Shown: positions 17,699 through 25,680, counted from the first letter of the stretch. The stretch: 42,128 bases of DNA from CBFHND01 sp965657085 (GCA_965657085.1 CBFHND010000028.1:1-42128); one strand, 5' to 3'. Made by a program: numbers and translations. Notes: a model not told the origin generated them from the sequence alone.

Positions 17699-19056
17699 CC
17701 CTGCAACCGCCCAAACCGCCCAGCCGCCCCGGCAAAGTGCCGCTCTGGCGCTATGTGCAACTGTTTCGCCGCGATATCCTGTCGGCCCAGCCTGCGCGCC
17801 TGTACCGGGCGTGGATGGCCGAGTTTCGGACGCCGTTTTTTCGGTCTTTCCTGCTGAACCAGCCCGATCTGGTGGACACGGTGTTGAAAGATCGTCCAGA
17901 CGACTTCCCCAAATCCGGACGGATCAGTGAAGGACTGCGGCCCTTGCTGGGCAACTCGGTGTTCCTGACCAATGGCGAGACGTGGAAACGTCAGCGCCGC
18001 ATCATCGATCCGGCGTTCGAAGGTGGACGCCTGCGCGAAACCTTTCCCGCGATGTGGGACGCCGCCGAAGCCGCCGCCGCGCGGCTGGAGAACCGGGTGG
18101 GCGAGGTGGTCGAGATCGAGGCCGAGACAAGCCATGCCGCCGCCGATGTGATCTTTCGCACACTCTTTTCCATTCCCATCGACCACGAGGTCGCGGCACA
18201 GGTCTTTGATGAGTTCCGCGCCTACCAGCGCAACCAGCCGATCCTGAACCTCGGGGCGTTTGTGCCGCTGCCGCGGTGGGTGCCGCGGCTGCATAAACGC
18301 ACGACCAAGGCCAGTGCTGCGCGCATTCGCGGGTTGATCGAACGTCTGACATCCGCGCGTATGGCCGCTATCGCCGAAGGCACCGCCCCCGACGATCTGG
18401 CGACCAAGATCATGACCACCGCCGACCCTGAGACGGGCGAGACCTTCAGCACCGAGGAAATGATCGACCAGGTCGCGATCTTTTTCCTCGCAGGGCATGA
18501 AACAAGCGCGTCGGCGCTGGCGTGGACGCTCTATCTGATGGCGCTTTACCCCGAGTGGCAGGACCGCGTGGCCGAGGAGGCGCAAGCGCATCTGGCCCCG
18601 GATTTCGCCGCCGTGCGCAAGTTGCGCCTGTCGCGCGATGTGTTCCGCGAGGCGTTGCGTCTCTATCCACCCGTGCCGATGATGGTACGCGAGGCCACGT
18701 GCCCCGAACGGTTCCGCGACCGGGACGTGCCAGAGGGCAGCCAGCTGGTGCTGAGCCCCTGGCACCTGCACCGCCACGAACGCCTGTGGGAACGCCCGGA
18801 TGATTTTGATCCGGACCGCTGGCAGACCGAGAATGGCAAGACTTGTGCGCGCGAAGCCTACATGCCCTTTTCTGCCGGGCCGCGGGTCTGTACCGGTGCG
18901 GGCTTTGCCATGGTCGAGGGACCGTTGATCCTGTCGCGGCTGCTGTGCGACTTTCGCGTGTGCCTGACGGACGCGCCGCCGCCGGTTCCGGTGGCCCATC
19001 TGACCGTCCGGGCCGAAGGTGGCATTCATTTGCGGCTGGAAAAAAGATTGCGCTAA
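17695..19056 (+). CDS. Cytochrome P450
   Basis: A 453-residue P450. The I-helix oxygen motif is AGHET (266-270), the K-helix ExxR is Glu319/Arg322 in EALRLYPP, and the haem loop is FSAGPRVCTGAG with Cys399 as iron ligand. There is no membrane anchor, as usual for bacterial enzymes. No ferredoxin or reductase gene is nearby, so electrons must come from elsewhere. ATG 17695 is fixed by the ATGA overlap with the upstream hydrolase gene. The overall pattern resembles fatty-acid/terpenoid type P450s, but the substrate cannot be assigned. Confidence 0.95.
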   Translation: MTLQPPKPPSRPGKVPLWRYVQLFRRDILSAQPARLYRAWMAEFRTPFFRSFLLNQPDLVDTVLKDRPDDFPKSGRISEGLRPLLGNSVFLTNGETWKRQRRIIDPAFEGGRLRETFPAMWDAAEAAAARLENRVGEVVEIEAETSHAAADVIFRTLFSIPIDHEVAAQVFDEFRAYQRNQPILNLGAFVPLPRWVPRLHKRTTKASAARIRGLIERLTSARMAAIAEGTAPDDLATKIMTTADPETGETFSTEEMIDQVAIFFLAGHETSASALAWTLYLMALYPEWQDRVAEEAQAHLAPDFAAVRKLRLSRDVFREALRLYPPVPMMVREATCPERFRDRDVPEGSQLVLSPWHLHRHERLWERPDDFDPDRWQTENGKTCAREAYMPFSAGPRVCTGAGFAMVEGPLILSRLLCDFRVCLTDAPPPVPVAHLTVRAEGGIHLRLEKRLR

Positions 19057-19125
19057 CAGACAATTCTAAAGATCGCGGCAATGCGGTAACAGCTACGCAA
19101 CAGAATCGCGACACGGGAGAGCGCC

Positions 19126-20019
19126 ATGACCAATACCGCAGAGCAACGGAACCAGATGGAAACCGGTGCAGGGTTCATTGCCGCGCTTGACCAAAGCGGA
19201 GGATCGACCCCAAAGGCGCTGGCGCTTTATGGTGTGGACGCATCCGACTACGACAGCGAAGACGCCATGTTTGATGAGATCCAGAGAATGCGCGAACGCA
19301 TCATACTGGCCGATGACTTCACCAGTGCGAAGGTGATCGGGGCGATCCTGTTCGAGCGCACGATGGGTGAAAGCATAGAAGGCCTGAAGGTGCCGCAATA
19401 CCTCTGGGACAAACGGGGCGTGGTGCCGTTTCTGAAAATCGACAAGGGGCTCGAGGATCAGGCCGACGACGTGCAGGTCATGAAGCCGATGCCCGAACTT
19501 GATGCAACTCTGGCCGCGGCAAAGTCCGCGGGCATTTTCGGCACCAAGGAACGCTCGGTCATTCATGCGGCCAACGATGTGGGGATCGCGCGGGTGGTGT
19601 CGCAGCAGTTTGACGTGGCCAGGCAGGTCTGTGCCGCGGGTCTGGTTCCGATTGTGGAGCCAGAGGTCAACATCCATTCCAACAGCAAGGCAGAGGCCGA
19701 GGACCTTCTCAAGGCCGCTTTGCTGGAGCATGTGAACGCGCTGCCCGAAGGCATGGACGTGATGCTGAAGCTGACGATCCCGGACGTGCCGGGGCTCTAT
19801 GACGCCTTGGCCGATCACCCGCGTGTTGTCCGCGTCGTGGCCCTGTCGGGTGGGTATTCCACCGAAGACGCCTGCGCACGGCTGTCACAGAACGACAAGA
19901 TGATCGCGAGCTTTAGCCGGGCGCTGACCGAAGGTCTTCAGCGCGACATGAGTGATGCAGATTTCAATACGGCGCTGGGGCAGAACATCGACAAGATCTA
20001 TCAGGCGTCTATTTCCTGA
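19126..20019 (+). CDS. Fructose-bisphosphate aldolase class I
   Basis: A 297-residue class I (Schiff-base) aldolase of the short bacterial type. Visible landmarks are FIAALDQSGGSTPKAL near the N-terminus, the strand with the probable Schiff-base lysine Lys215 (MLKLTIPD), VEPEVNIHS and ALSGGYSTEDAC. It cleaves fructose 1,6-bisphosphate to two triose phosphates, and acts in reverse in gluconeogenesis. GGGAGAG lies 6 nt before the ATG at 19126. It is a single gene ending at a stem-loop shared with the convergent fumC operon. Confidence 0.93.
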   Translation: MTNTAEQRNQMETGAGFIAALDQSGGSTPKALALYGVDASDYDSEDAMFDEIQRMRERIILADDFTSAKVIGAILFERTMGESIEGLKVPQYLWDKRGVVPFLKIDKGLEDQADDVQVMKPMPELDATLAAAKSAGIFGTKERSVIHAANDVGIARVVSQQFDVARQVCAAGLVPIVEPEVNIHSNSKAEAEDLLKAALLEHVNALPEGMDVMLKLTIPDVPGLYDALADHPRVVRVVALSGGYSTEDACARLSQNDKMIASFSRALTEGLQRDMSDADFNTALGQNIDKIYQASIS

Positions 20020-20023
20020 GACA

Positions 20024-20048
20024 TCGGTTTTCCGACGCGGAAAACCGA
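20024..20048. terminator. Stem-loop between convergent genes
   Basis: A perfect 10-bp stem, TCGGTTTTCC (20024-20033) with GGAAAACCGA (20039-20048) and loop GACGC, lies 4 bp after the aldolase stop and 10 bp before the end of the convergent 88-aa gene. No T tract follows on either side, so termination is inferred from position. Confidence 0.55.
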
Positions 20049-20058
20049 AGCAGCGAAC

Positions 20059-20325
20059 CTAGCGCCCGGCGCGCTGCAGCGGTTGGGAAACCGCGTCGGT
20101 TTCCCGGCGCACGGGATAGACCGGATCAAGATTGCAAAAGATCACGATCTGCCCGGCGTTTTCGACCGCGCGGTATCCGCGTCGTTCCAGTTCCTCGACA
20201 AAGGCACTGCGGCCCACGTAACGGTCGATGTCGCGCGCCTTGCGGCGGATAACCCGACCACGGGCGACGGACTTGGCACCGAACATGTCGGCAAGGTAGG
20301 TTTCAGCGGACCAGACTTTGGACAT
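20059..20325 (-). CDS. Conserved-looking small protein, function unknown
   Basis: An 88-residue, basic, probably soluble protein starting MSKVWSAETYLADMFGAKSV, with a strongly charged middle (RVIRRKARDIDRY). No domain is recognised and no signal peptide or membrane segment is seen. It starts 24 bp after the RHH gene stop on the same strand, so it may be the fourth gene of the fumC run. A TTAA-N7-TTAA element sits just before its start and could give it separate control. Confidence 0.6.
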   Translation of the reverse strand: MSKVWSAETYLADMFGAKSVARGRVIRRKARDIDRYVGRSAFVEELERRGYRAVENAGQIVIFCNLDPVYPVRRETDAVSQPLQRAGR

Positions 20326-20349
20326 GGCCCGATCATTGTCGCATCGTGG

Positions 20350-20364
20350 TTAACGCGTCGTTAA
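20350..20364. promoter_or_regulatory. Putative CtrA-binding site, TTAA-N7-TTAA
   Basis: TTAACGCGTCGTTAA at 20350-20364 contains TTAA repeated at a spacing of seven bases and is nearly palindromic (TTAACG...CGTTAA), as expected for the alphaproteobacterial cell-cycle regulator CtrA. It overlaps the RHH stop codon and lies 25 bp before the 88-aa gene. Motif match only. Confidence 0.4.
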
Positions 20365-20568
20365 ACGCTGCAACACGTAAAGCCGAATGGCCGAGGCAAG
20401 CCCGATGTCCGTGCCGCGTTGTGCATCAATTTCGGCGGCCAAGGCATTGATTGCCTTTCCATCTTCGGCAGCGATATCTTTGAAAGCCGTCCAAAACGCC
20501 TCTTCCAGAGACACGGATGTGCGGTGTCCATGCAAGGTCAATGACCGTTTGACCGGGCGTTTGGTCAT
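20350..20568 (-). CDS. Ribbon-helix-helix domain protein
   Basis: A 72-residue protein of the ribbon-helix-helix family (COG4321 type), starting MTKRPVKRSLTLHGHRTSVSLEEAFW. The segment RSLTLHGHRTSVSLE would form the DNA-contacting strand, and the following region forms the two helices. Possibly a small transcription regulator; target unknown. Its ATG overlaps the DUF4169 stop (ATGA), which makes it the third coupled gene of the fumC operon. Confidence 0.8.
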   Translation of the reverse strand: MTKRPVKRSLTLHGHRTSVSLEEAFWTAFKDIAAEDGKAINALAAEIDAQRGTDIGLASAIRLYVLQRLTTR

Positions 20569-20741
20569 GGCTCGCGCTTGTGTCCGTCAAGATCGCGCGT
20601 GGCTTTTTCGGCCTTTGCCGATTCGGCGTCCTTTTCCGACTTGGTGCGCCCAAACCGCACGGCGTTTTCGTCCGCGCGCGCGGCCTTTTCAACGCGCGCG
20701 CGGGCTTTTCGAAACCGGTTCAGGTTGACCGGTCTGCTCAT
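20565..20741 (-). CDS. DUF4169 family small protein (58 aa)
   Basis: A 58-residue, highly charged, Lys/Arg/Glu/Ala-rich protein starting MSRPVNLNRFRKARARVEKA, which matches the short DUF4169 family seen in Rhodobacterales. It has the composition of a helical nucleic-acid-binding or partly unfolded protein; function unknown. Both ends overlap neighbours as ATGA: its ATG with the fumC stop and its TGA with the RHH start. This double coupling is strong evidence that the reading frame is real despite its small size. Confidence 0.8.
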   Translation of the reverse strand: MSRPVNLNRFRKARARVEKAARADENAVRFGRTKSEKDAESAKAEKATRDLDGHKREP

Positions 20742-22129
20742 TTCGGCCCGATCATGTTCTCGGGACGCACCACGCGCTCGAATGTCTCTTCATCGACAAA
20801 GCCGAGTGCCACGGCCTCTTCCTTCAGGGTGGTGCCGTTCTTGTGCGCGGTCTTGGCGACCTTGGTGGCATTGTCATAGCCGATCTCGGGTGCCAGCGCC
20901 GTCACCAGCATCAGCGATTCCCGCATCAACCGTTCGATCCGGTCCGCATCCGCGCGCAGCCCGTCGACAAGGTTGTCGGTAAAGGCCGACGCGGCATCGC
21001 CCAGCAACTGCATGGACTGCAGCACATTGTAGGCCATCATCGGTTTGTACACGTTCAGTTCGAAATGCCCTTGCGATCCGGCAAAGCCCACGGCCGCATC
21101 ATTGCCCATCACATGCGCGCAGACCTGCGTCAGCGCCTCGCATTGGGTGGGGTTCACCTTGCCTGGCATGATGGACGACCCCGGTTCATTCTCGGGCAGG
21201 ATCAACTCGCCCAGACCACAGCGTGGACCGGAGCCCAGAAGACGGATGTCATTGGCAATCTTGAACAGCGACGCGGCAACGGTCTTGAGCGCACCCGAGA
21301 TTTCCACCATCGCGTCATGGGCGGCCAGCGCCTCGAACTTGTTGGGCGCGGTGACAAAGGGCAGGCCGGTGATCTGCGCCATGTTCTCGGCCACCATCAC
21401 ATCCCAGCCGACCTTTGTATTCAGGCCCGTGCCCACGGCGGTGCCGCCCTGCGCCAGTTCGTAAATGCGGCCCAGCGCGTCCTTGACCCGCTGGATGCCC
21501 ATGGCGACCTGATGCGTGTAGCCCGAAAACTCCTGGCTCAGGGTCAAAGGCGTGGCATCCTGTGTGTGTGTGCGCCCGATCTTGATGATGCCGTCGAATT
21601 CGCGCACCTTCGCCTCCAGTGCGGCGTGCAGCTTTTCAAGGCCGGGGATCAGCGCGTCGCGCGCGGTCATGGCGGTTGAGATGTGCATGGCCGTGGGGAA
21701 TGTGTCGTTCGATGACTGGCCCATGTTGCAGTGATCGTTTGGGTGCACCGGATCCTTGGAGCCGACCACACCGCCAAGGATTTCGATGGCCCGGTTGGCG
21801 ATGACCTCGTTGGCGTTCATGTTCGATTGCGTGCCGGACCCGGTTTGCCAGACCACCAGTGGAAAGTTGTCGTCAAGTCTGCCGTCGACCACTTCGCCGG
21901 CGGCCTCCACGATGGCACGGCCCAGTGTTTCGTCCAGCGTCCCTTGGGTCATGTTGGCTTGCGCGCAGGCCTTTTTGATCACGCCCAGCGCACGCACGAT
22001 GGCCACGGGCTGTTTCTCCCAGCCGATTGGAAAGTTCATGATCGACCGTTGCGTCTGTGCGCCCCAGTACTTGTCAGCGGGAACTTCCAGTGGGCCGAAG
22101 CTGTCGGTTTCTGTGCGCGTATTGGACAT
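20738..22129 (-). CDS. fumC: Fumarase class II
   Basis: A 463-residue fumarate hydratase (fumarate to L-malate, TCA cycle). The class II signature GSSIMPGKVNPTQ is intact; GSGTQSNMN, NDTFPTAMH and GRTHTQDATPLT are the other active-site strips. ATG 22129 has GGAAAG about 6 nt upstream and gives the usual N-terminus (FGPLEVPADKYWGAQTQRS); longer forms are not needed. Its stop overlaps the DUF4169 start. Confidence 0.98.
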   Translation of the reverse strand: MSNTRTETDSFGPLEVPADKYWGAQTQRSIMNFPIGWEKQPVAIVRALGVIKKACAQANMTQGTLDETLGRAIVEAAGEVVDGRLDDNFPLVVWQTGSGTQSNMNANEVIANRAIEILGGVVGSKDPVHPNDHCNMGQSSNDTFPTAMHISTAMTARDALIPGLEKLHAALEAKVREFDGIIKIGRTHTQDATPLTLSQEFSGYTHQVAMGIQRVKDALGRIYELAQGGTAVGTGLNTKVGWDVMVAENMAQITGLPFVTAPNKFEALAAHDAMVEISGALKTVAASLFKIANDIRLLGSGPRCGLGELILPENEPGSSIMPGKVNPTQCEALTQVCAHVMGNDAAVGFAGSQGHFELNVYKPMMAYNVLQSMQLLGDAASAFTDNLVDGLRADADRIERLMRESLMLVTALAPEIGYDNATKVAKTAHKNGTTLKEEAVALGFVDEETFERVVRPENMIGPK

Positions 22130-22351
22130 GGTGGCTTTCCATCGTTTGATCAGCGTTGCACGCGGTGTAGCGTCGGCAGCGCAGGCGCGCAATGAACCTC
22201 TTGTCACTGTTTGCGCTCACTTTTGCGCAAGCGGTGCGCCGTGGCACTATCGTTGCTGTGAATTGATGTGCATCATGGACAGACTAAGTTAACCTTGTGA
22301 GGCTTACATCTCGTCTGAAAAGACAGGAGCCCATCACGAAAGGATCCGTAC

Positions 22352-22921
22352 ATGCCAGCCCAGACCGCAGTGAAAGATATTCGGGGCCATATCGCCTTGC
22401 GTCTTGCCGTCAGCCTGTTCGTGGTCAGCCTGATCTGGGCCAGCGCGGGCATGGCAGATATCGCGCGCTTTGTGGGCACCTATTCGGGGTCTGCGATGGT
22501 CACGAACGTCGATGGCACCGCACATCATCGCGACATGAGCGTCGAAATTTCAGAGACCAAGAAAGGCTTTGTGGTTCAGTGGACGTCGACACGGTACCGT
22601 ACGGACGGGTCGGAAAAGGCCAAATCCTACAAGATCAACTTTCAACCAAGTGACCGCGGCAACGTCTTTGCCGCGGCCATGGGCAAGAACGTCTTTGGCC
22701 ATGACGTCCAACTCGACCCGATGCAGGGCGAACCCTATGTCTGGGCGCGGCTGGTGGGCGACACTTTGTCCGTCTTCTCGCTCTTTGTCACCGACATCGG
22801 AGGCTACGAACTGCAGCAATACGACCGCACCTTGGTCGATGAGGGGCTGCAACTTGATTTCAAGCGGCTTTCCAATGGACTGCCCCTGCGTTCGGTCACG
22901 ACGCTTTTGACGCGCGAGTGA
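22352..22921 (+). CDS. Exported protein of unknown function
   Basis: A 189-residue protein with an N-terminal export signal: a basic start (about residues 1-17), hydrophobic LAVSLFVVSLIWASAGMA (about 18-35) and a likely cut after AGMA-D or nearby. The mature part is mostly beta-like (VGTYSGSAMV, GFVVQWTSTRYR), suggesting a small beta-barrel or sandwich; no catalytic motif is visible. GAAAGGA lies 7 nt before the ATG. It is divergent from fumC and convergent with sspB. I do not recognise a named family. Confidence 0.7.
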   Translation: MPAQTAVKDIRGHIALRLAVSLFVVSLIWASAGMADIARFVGTYSGSAMVTNVDGTAHHRDMSVEISETKKGFVVQWTSTRYRTDGSEKAKSYKINFQPSDRGNVFAAAMGKNVFGHDVQLDPMQGEPYVWARLVGDTLSVFSLFVTDIGGYELQQYDRTLVDEGLQLDFKRLSNGLPLRSVTTLLTRE

Positions 22922-22982
22922 TCCGATCTGAATAGTGAAAAGGCGCCCAGCTGACGGCTGTGACGGCTTTCAGGCGCAGGGC

Positions 22983-23498
22983 CTACGGCTTGCGAAAGCT
23001 GTCCAATGACACGACTTCAGCTTCCTTGCCTTCGCCTCCATCGTCATCTGCGGTCTCATCGGGCGCGCCCTTGACCGGGACCGGCGCAGGCACGACATGG
23101 CCGTCCGCGTCCTGTGCCGGGGCTGAGGCCTCTTCGTCCTCGTCCTCCTGGCTTTCAAAGCGCAGGCCGAATTCCACGGACGGATCCACGAAGGTCCTGA
23201 TGGCGTCGTAGGGGATGTACAGCGGCTCGGGCGTATCGCCGAAACTGAGGGTCACGGCAAAGCCGTCGTCGCCCACGTCCAGCTTGTCATACCAGTGCTG
23301 CATCACCACCGTCATTTCACCCGGATAACGATCAGACAGCCAGTCGGCCAATTCAGCGTCGGGGTGGCTGGTGTCGAACGTGATGAAAAAGTGATGCGAT
23401 CCGGGCAACCCGTTTTCCGCCACGTCCAGCAATACCTTGCGGATCAGGCCACGCATGGCCTCGTGCATGAGATTGCCATAATCGATGTTGCGGCTCAT
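22983..23498 (-). CDS. sspB: ClpXP adaptor SspB, alphaproteobacterial type
   Basis: A 171-residue SspB-like protein. The N-terminal about 110 residues (MSRNIDYGNLMHEAMRGLIR, HFFITFDT, PYDAIRTFVDPS) form the ssrA-tag and substrate-binding domain; then comes an acidic, low-complexity linker, and the C-terminal VVSLDSFRKP matches the ClpX-binding tail. It delivers ssrA-tagged proteins to ClpXP. The ATG at 23498 gives the standard N-terminus. The tmRNA gene that makes its substrate tag lies only about 2 kb away on the same strand, with the decayed chr genes between. Confidence 0.92.
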   Translation of the reverse strand: MSRNIDYGNLMHEAMRGLIRKVLLDVAENGLPGSHHFFITFDTSHPDAELADWLSDRYPGEMTVVMQHWYDKLDVGDDGFAVTLSFGDTPEPLYIPYDAIRTFVDPSVEFGLRFESQEDEDEEASAPAQDADGHVVPAPVPVKGAPDETADDDGGEGKEAEVVSLDSFRKP

Positions 23499-23567
23499 TG
23501 TGGCCCCCCGGAACAACTGCCCCAAGCATATCCTTTTTCCGTCCAAGGAAAAGGGGGGGCGGCGAAA

Positions 23568-23908
23568 TCAGCCAAGAACGGACAAGCCGATGCTGATAAG
23601 CGCCATAAGTGCCAAAACCGTGGGCGGCCCAAGCCACGCCCAAAGCGCCACAAAGGCAGCCCCGCAATCAGCCTGCCCGGAACGCCGCGCAGCCGGCAGC
23701 CTGCATAAGTGGCCCGTTGCATCGCTTCCGGCCCCGGCAAGAGCATGCACAGCGACAGCGCCCGCAGGTATTGCGCCTCGCTCAGCCTCGTGCGGTCCTC
23801 GACCAATTCGCGGTGCATCAGGGCGATCTGCGCCGCCGGTCCGCCAAAGCGGAGCAGGTCGATGCGGCCAAAGACGCGCACCATCCCGGCGTGTCCCGGC
23901 GCGCTCAT
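23568..23908 (-). pseudogene. chrA: chrA remnant (chromate transporter), internal deletion
   Basis: The frame starting at 23908 reads like a ChrA N-terminus for about 75 residues (LLRFGGPAAQIALMHREL, LCMLLPGPEAMQ, ATYAGCRLRG), including the FGGP and LPGPE signatures of the chromate transporter family. It then runs out of register: a different frame gives FVALWAWLGPPTVLALMALI and ends at 23568, resembling a ChrA C-terminal helix. Full ChrA is about 400 residues, so some 300 are missing and the two ends are joined out of frame. Charged residues inside the first helix (IDLLRFGG) suggest further decay. Its ATG overlaps the ancestral chrB stop as ATGA, which shows an original chrB-chrA operon. Confidence 0.8.
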
Positions 23909-24731
23909 GCGCCGTGTCCCTCGGGCCAGCGGTGGTCTTCGCCTGCGCCATCACGCGCCCGGCGATAGAGCGCATCATGCATCATAGAGCGTCATGCCTG
24001 CCTCCAGCAGGGCAAGATCATCGCGGTATTGCCGCGACAGCCCCACCGACAAGGCCAGCAGACCTGCGGCTTGGGGTGCCAGATCATGTGCGCCCGTGTC
24101 AGCGGCACGGATGACCCGCGCCATGGTGTCCAGTGCGGGGCAATGCAGTTCAAACCGGTCAAGCATGGTGTCAAAGGTGCATTGATCCCCCCGGTGCGAC
24201 CATTCGGCGCCCGGCACATCAAATGGGATCGCACCAAACCGATCGGCCACGCCGATCACAGCATCGGGGGCCACGAACAGAACCTGCACGCGGGCATCGA
24301 CAAACCGGCGCAACAGCCACGGACAGGCGATGCGATCCACCCTGGGCCGGTGGCGGGTGACCCAGAGCGACGTGCCATCCACCTGCGGGGGCAGGGCGGC
24401 CATGGGGATGCGCAGGGCGTTGGGCTGGTCGCGCCAGCCATACATGCCCCCGGACAGGTATTCGGCCCTGAACCCGTCCGCACGCAGCCGCGCGGCCACG
24501 CCCTGGCCGAGTTTCAGGCCCTTCTGACACAGCACGACCACCGCTTTGTCCCGGTCCAACCGGGGGCACAGCCCGGAATGATCGCTGTGAGCGATGCCGG
24601 ACGGACCCGGGCAGCACATAGGGGTCTTCGGCAAAACCGGCGTCGGTGCAGACATCGACGATCTGGGGCGCATTGGGCGTGCCGATCAGGCGCATCAGCA
24701 GTGTTGATTTGATTTCATTGGGGGCGGCCAT
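23905..24731 (-). pseudogene. chrB: chrB (chromate-resistance protein), two frameshifts
   Basis: Joining three reading frames gives a complete ChrB-like protein: start MAAPNEIKSTLLMRLIGTPN at 24731 with a rhodanese-like domain (VDVCTDAGFAEDPYVLPGSVRH, then VVVLCQKGLKLG), and the ChrB domain (VDRIACPWLLRRFVD, FDVPGAEWSHRGDQC, LSVGLSRQYRDDL). The first shift is a one-base insertion near 24590-24593. The second is a 7-bp duplication at 23972-23985 that stops the frame at 23975; without it the frame continues DALYRRARDGAGEDHRWPEGHGA to a TGA at 23905-23907, overlapping the chrA start. The restored end fits the family's usual C-terminus. Because chrA is also broken, real decay is more likely than sequencing error. 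Confidence 0.82.
23972..23985. repeat. 7-bp tandem duplication (GCATCAT x2) disrupting chrB
   Basis: GCATCAT occurs at 23972-23978 and again at 23979-23985. Removing one copy restores the chrB reading frame through to the overlap with chrA, so the duplication is the likely lesion. Confidence 0.85.
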
Positions 24732-24847
24732 GGCATGAATCCTTTTCACGTGGATACATGCGAACGTTGGGCTGGCGCCTCGCGGGGTGTTCGCGGTCTG
24801 ACCCCGTGGCATGGGTGTCGCGCGCGCAAACGTCTGGCGTCAATGCG

Positions 24848-25273
24848 CTAGCGCAGGGTGGCACCGGTCAGAAGAAGGGGCAGGGTGTTGGGTGGCAATT
24901 GGCCCATCTGTTCGAACATCGTCAGGAAATCGAAACTGTTATAGGTCTCAACCATCTTGTCGCCGTCAAAGCGCATCATGATCTGGCTGATCGCATGAAT
25001 GGGGTCGCCCGAGGCGCGGTCAAACGCGCGCACCTCCAAAAGGCACGACAGCCAATTGCCCTGTTCGATGGATTTGGCGATGGTTACTTCGATCCCATCG
25101 ATGCGGTCGCGGATCACGGTCACCAGATCGCGGAAATCTGCGGCGGTGATAGCGAGGTCCGGTAGAATGCCCTCGGCCCGTGCGCCGGGTGCGAAAAACG
25201 CGTCGATCGCATCCAGATCGCCATTGATCCAGACATCGCGATACCAGCGCTCCACGATCTGTGTTTTGGTCAT
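24848..25273 (-). CDS. SnoaL/NTF2-like protein
   Basis: A 141-residue protein starting MTKTQIVERWYRDVWINGDL, with the small alpha+beta cone pattern of the SnoaL/NTF2 group (VERWYRDVW, DAFFAPGA, RDLVTVIRDRIDGIEVTI, IMMRFDGDKMVETYNSFD). Members include ester cyclases and many proteins of unknown role; the substrate cannot be assigned. No signal peptide. It lies about 65 bp downstream of the tmRNA gene on the same strand and upstream of the broken chrB. Confidence 0.75.
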   Translation of the reverse strand: MTKTQIVERWYRDVWINGDLDAIDAFFAPGARAEGILPDLAITAADFRDLVTVIRDRIDGIEVTIAKSIEQGNWLSCLLEVRAFDRASGDPIHAISQIMMRFDGDKMVETYNSFDFLTMFEQMGQLPPNTLPLLLTGATLR

Positions 25274-25339
25274 GTGCCTGTCCCGTTGTCAGGCTGCAAC
25301 CCTAGGATGAACGTGTAAACATAAGATAAAGGTGAAAGT

Positions 25340-25645
25340 GCAGGCTTCTGTTGCCAGGTGCCTGCGAACCCCGCCTTACGCGGCTAGGCGCAAGGACTTA
25401 AGTTTCGGTATTGGTTACTGCTTACGCAGCAACGGCAACCGGAGCACGATTGTCATTTGCAATTGTACAGTTTTCGCCGGTAACGGTGGCAGACAGCCGA
25501 GACAAAGCTAACCCCTTTAGACGTTCGTCGATCCTGTTTCGGCCCCATGATCCCCAAATGAAGGATATTGGTGGAGCCGCCGGGTACCGCCCCCGGGTCC
25601 GATCCGCTTATGACGAGCGCGTTTATGTCCATAGTCCCGAGGGAC
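25340..25645 (-). ncRNA. ssrA: tmRNA, circularly permuted two-piece type
   Basis: The transcript runs leftward. First comes the acceptor piece, ending CGGCTCCACCA with an encoded CCA at 25569; then a 22-nt spacer (25547-25568); then the coding piece starting GGGGCCGAAACAGGATCGAC at 25546. GGGGCCG pairs over seven positions with CGGCUCC, rebuilding the acceptor stem from two RNAs. The tag frame at 25422-25460 reads ANDNRAPVAVAA then TAA, a normal alphaproteobacterial ssrA tag. A hairpin GCAGGC/GCCTGC (25340-25365) closes the coding piece. The 5' end (25645) is inferred from the promoter. It rescues stalled ribosomes; SspB and ClpXP then degrade the tagged product. The T-loop as read is GGCGGUA, not the usual UUCRANY. 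Confidence 0.95.
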
Positions 25646-25651
25646 AACGAC

Positions 25652-25680
25652 AATATATGAACTGCACACCGCAGTTGCAA
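25652..25680 (-). promoter_or_regulatory. ssrA promoter
   Basis: On the minus strand TTGCAA (25675-25680), a 17-bp spacer and TATATT (25652-25657) form a near-consensus housekeeping promoter, with a start expected about 7 bp on, at about 25645, just before the acceptor piece. Confidence 0.8.

Noticed and set aside
24219..24812. 197-codon frame taken as a complete gene (and 23975-24673 as another)
   Set aside because: Each covers only part of one ChrB; the family motifs are divided between the frames, so they are pieces of a single broken gene.
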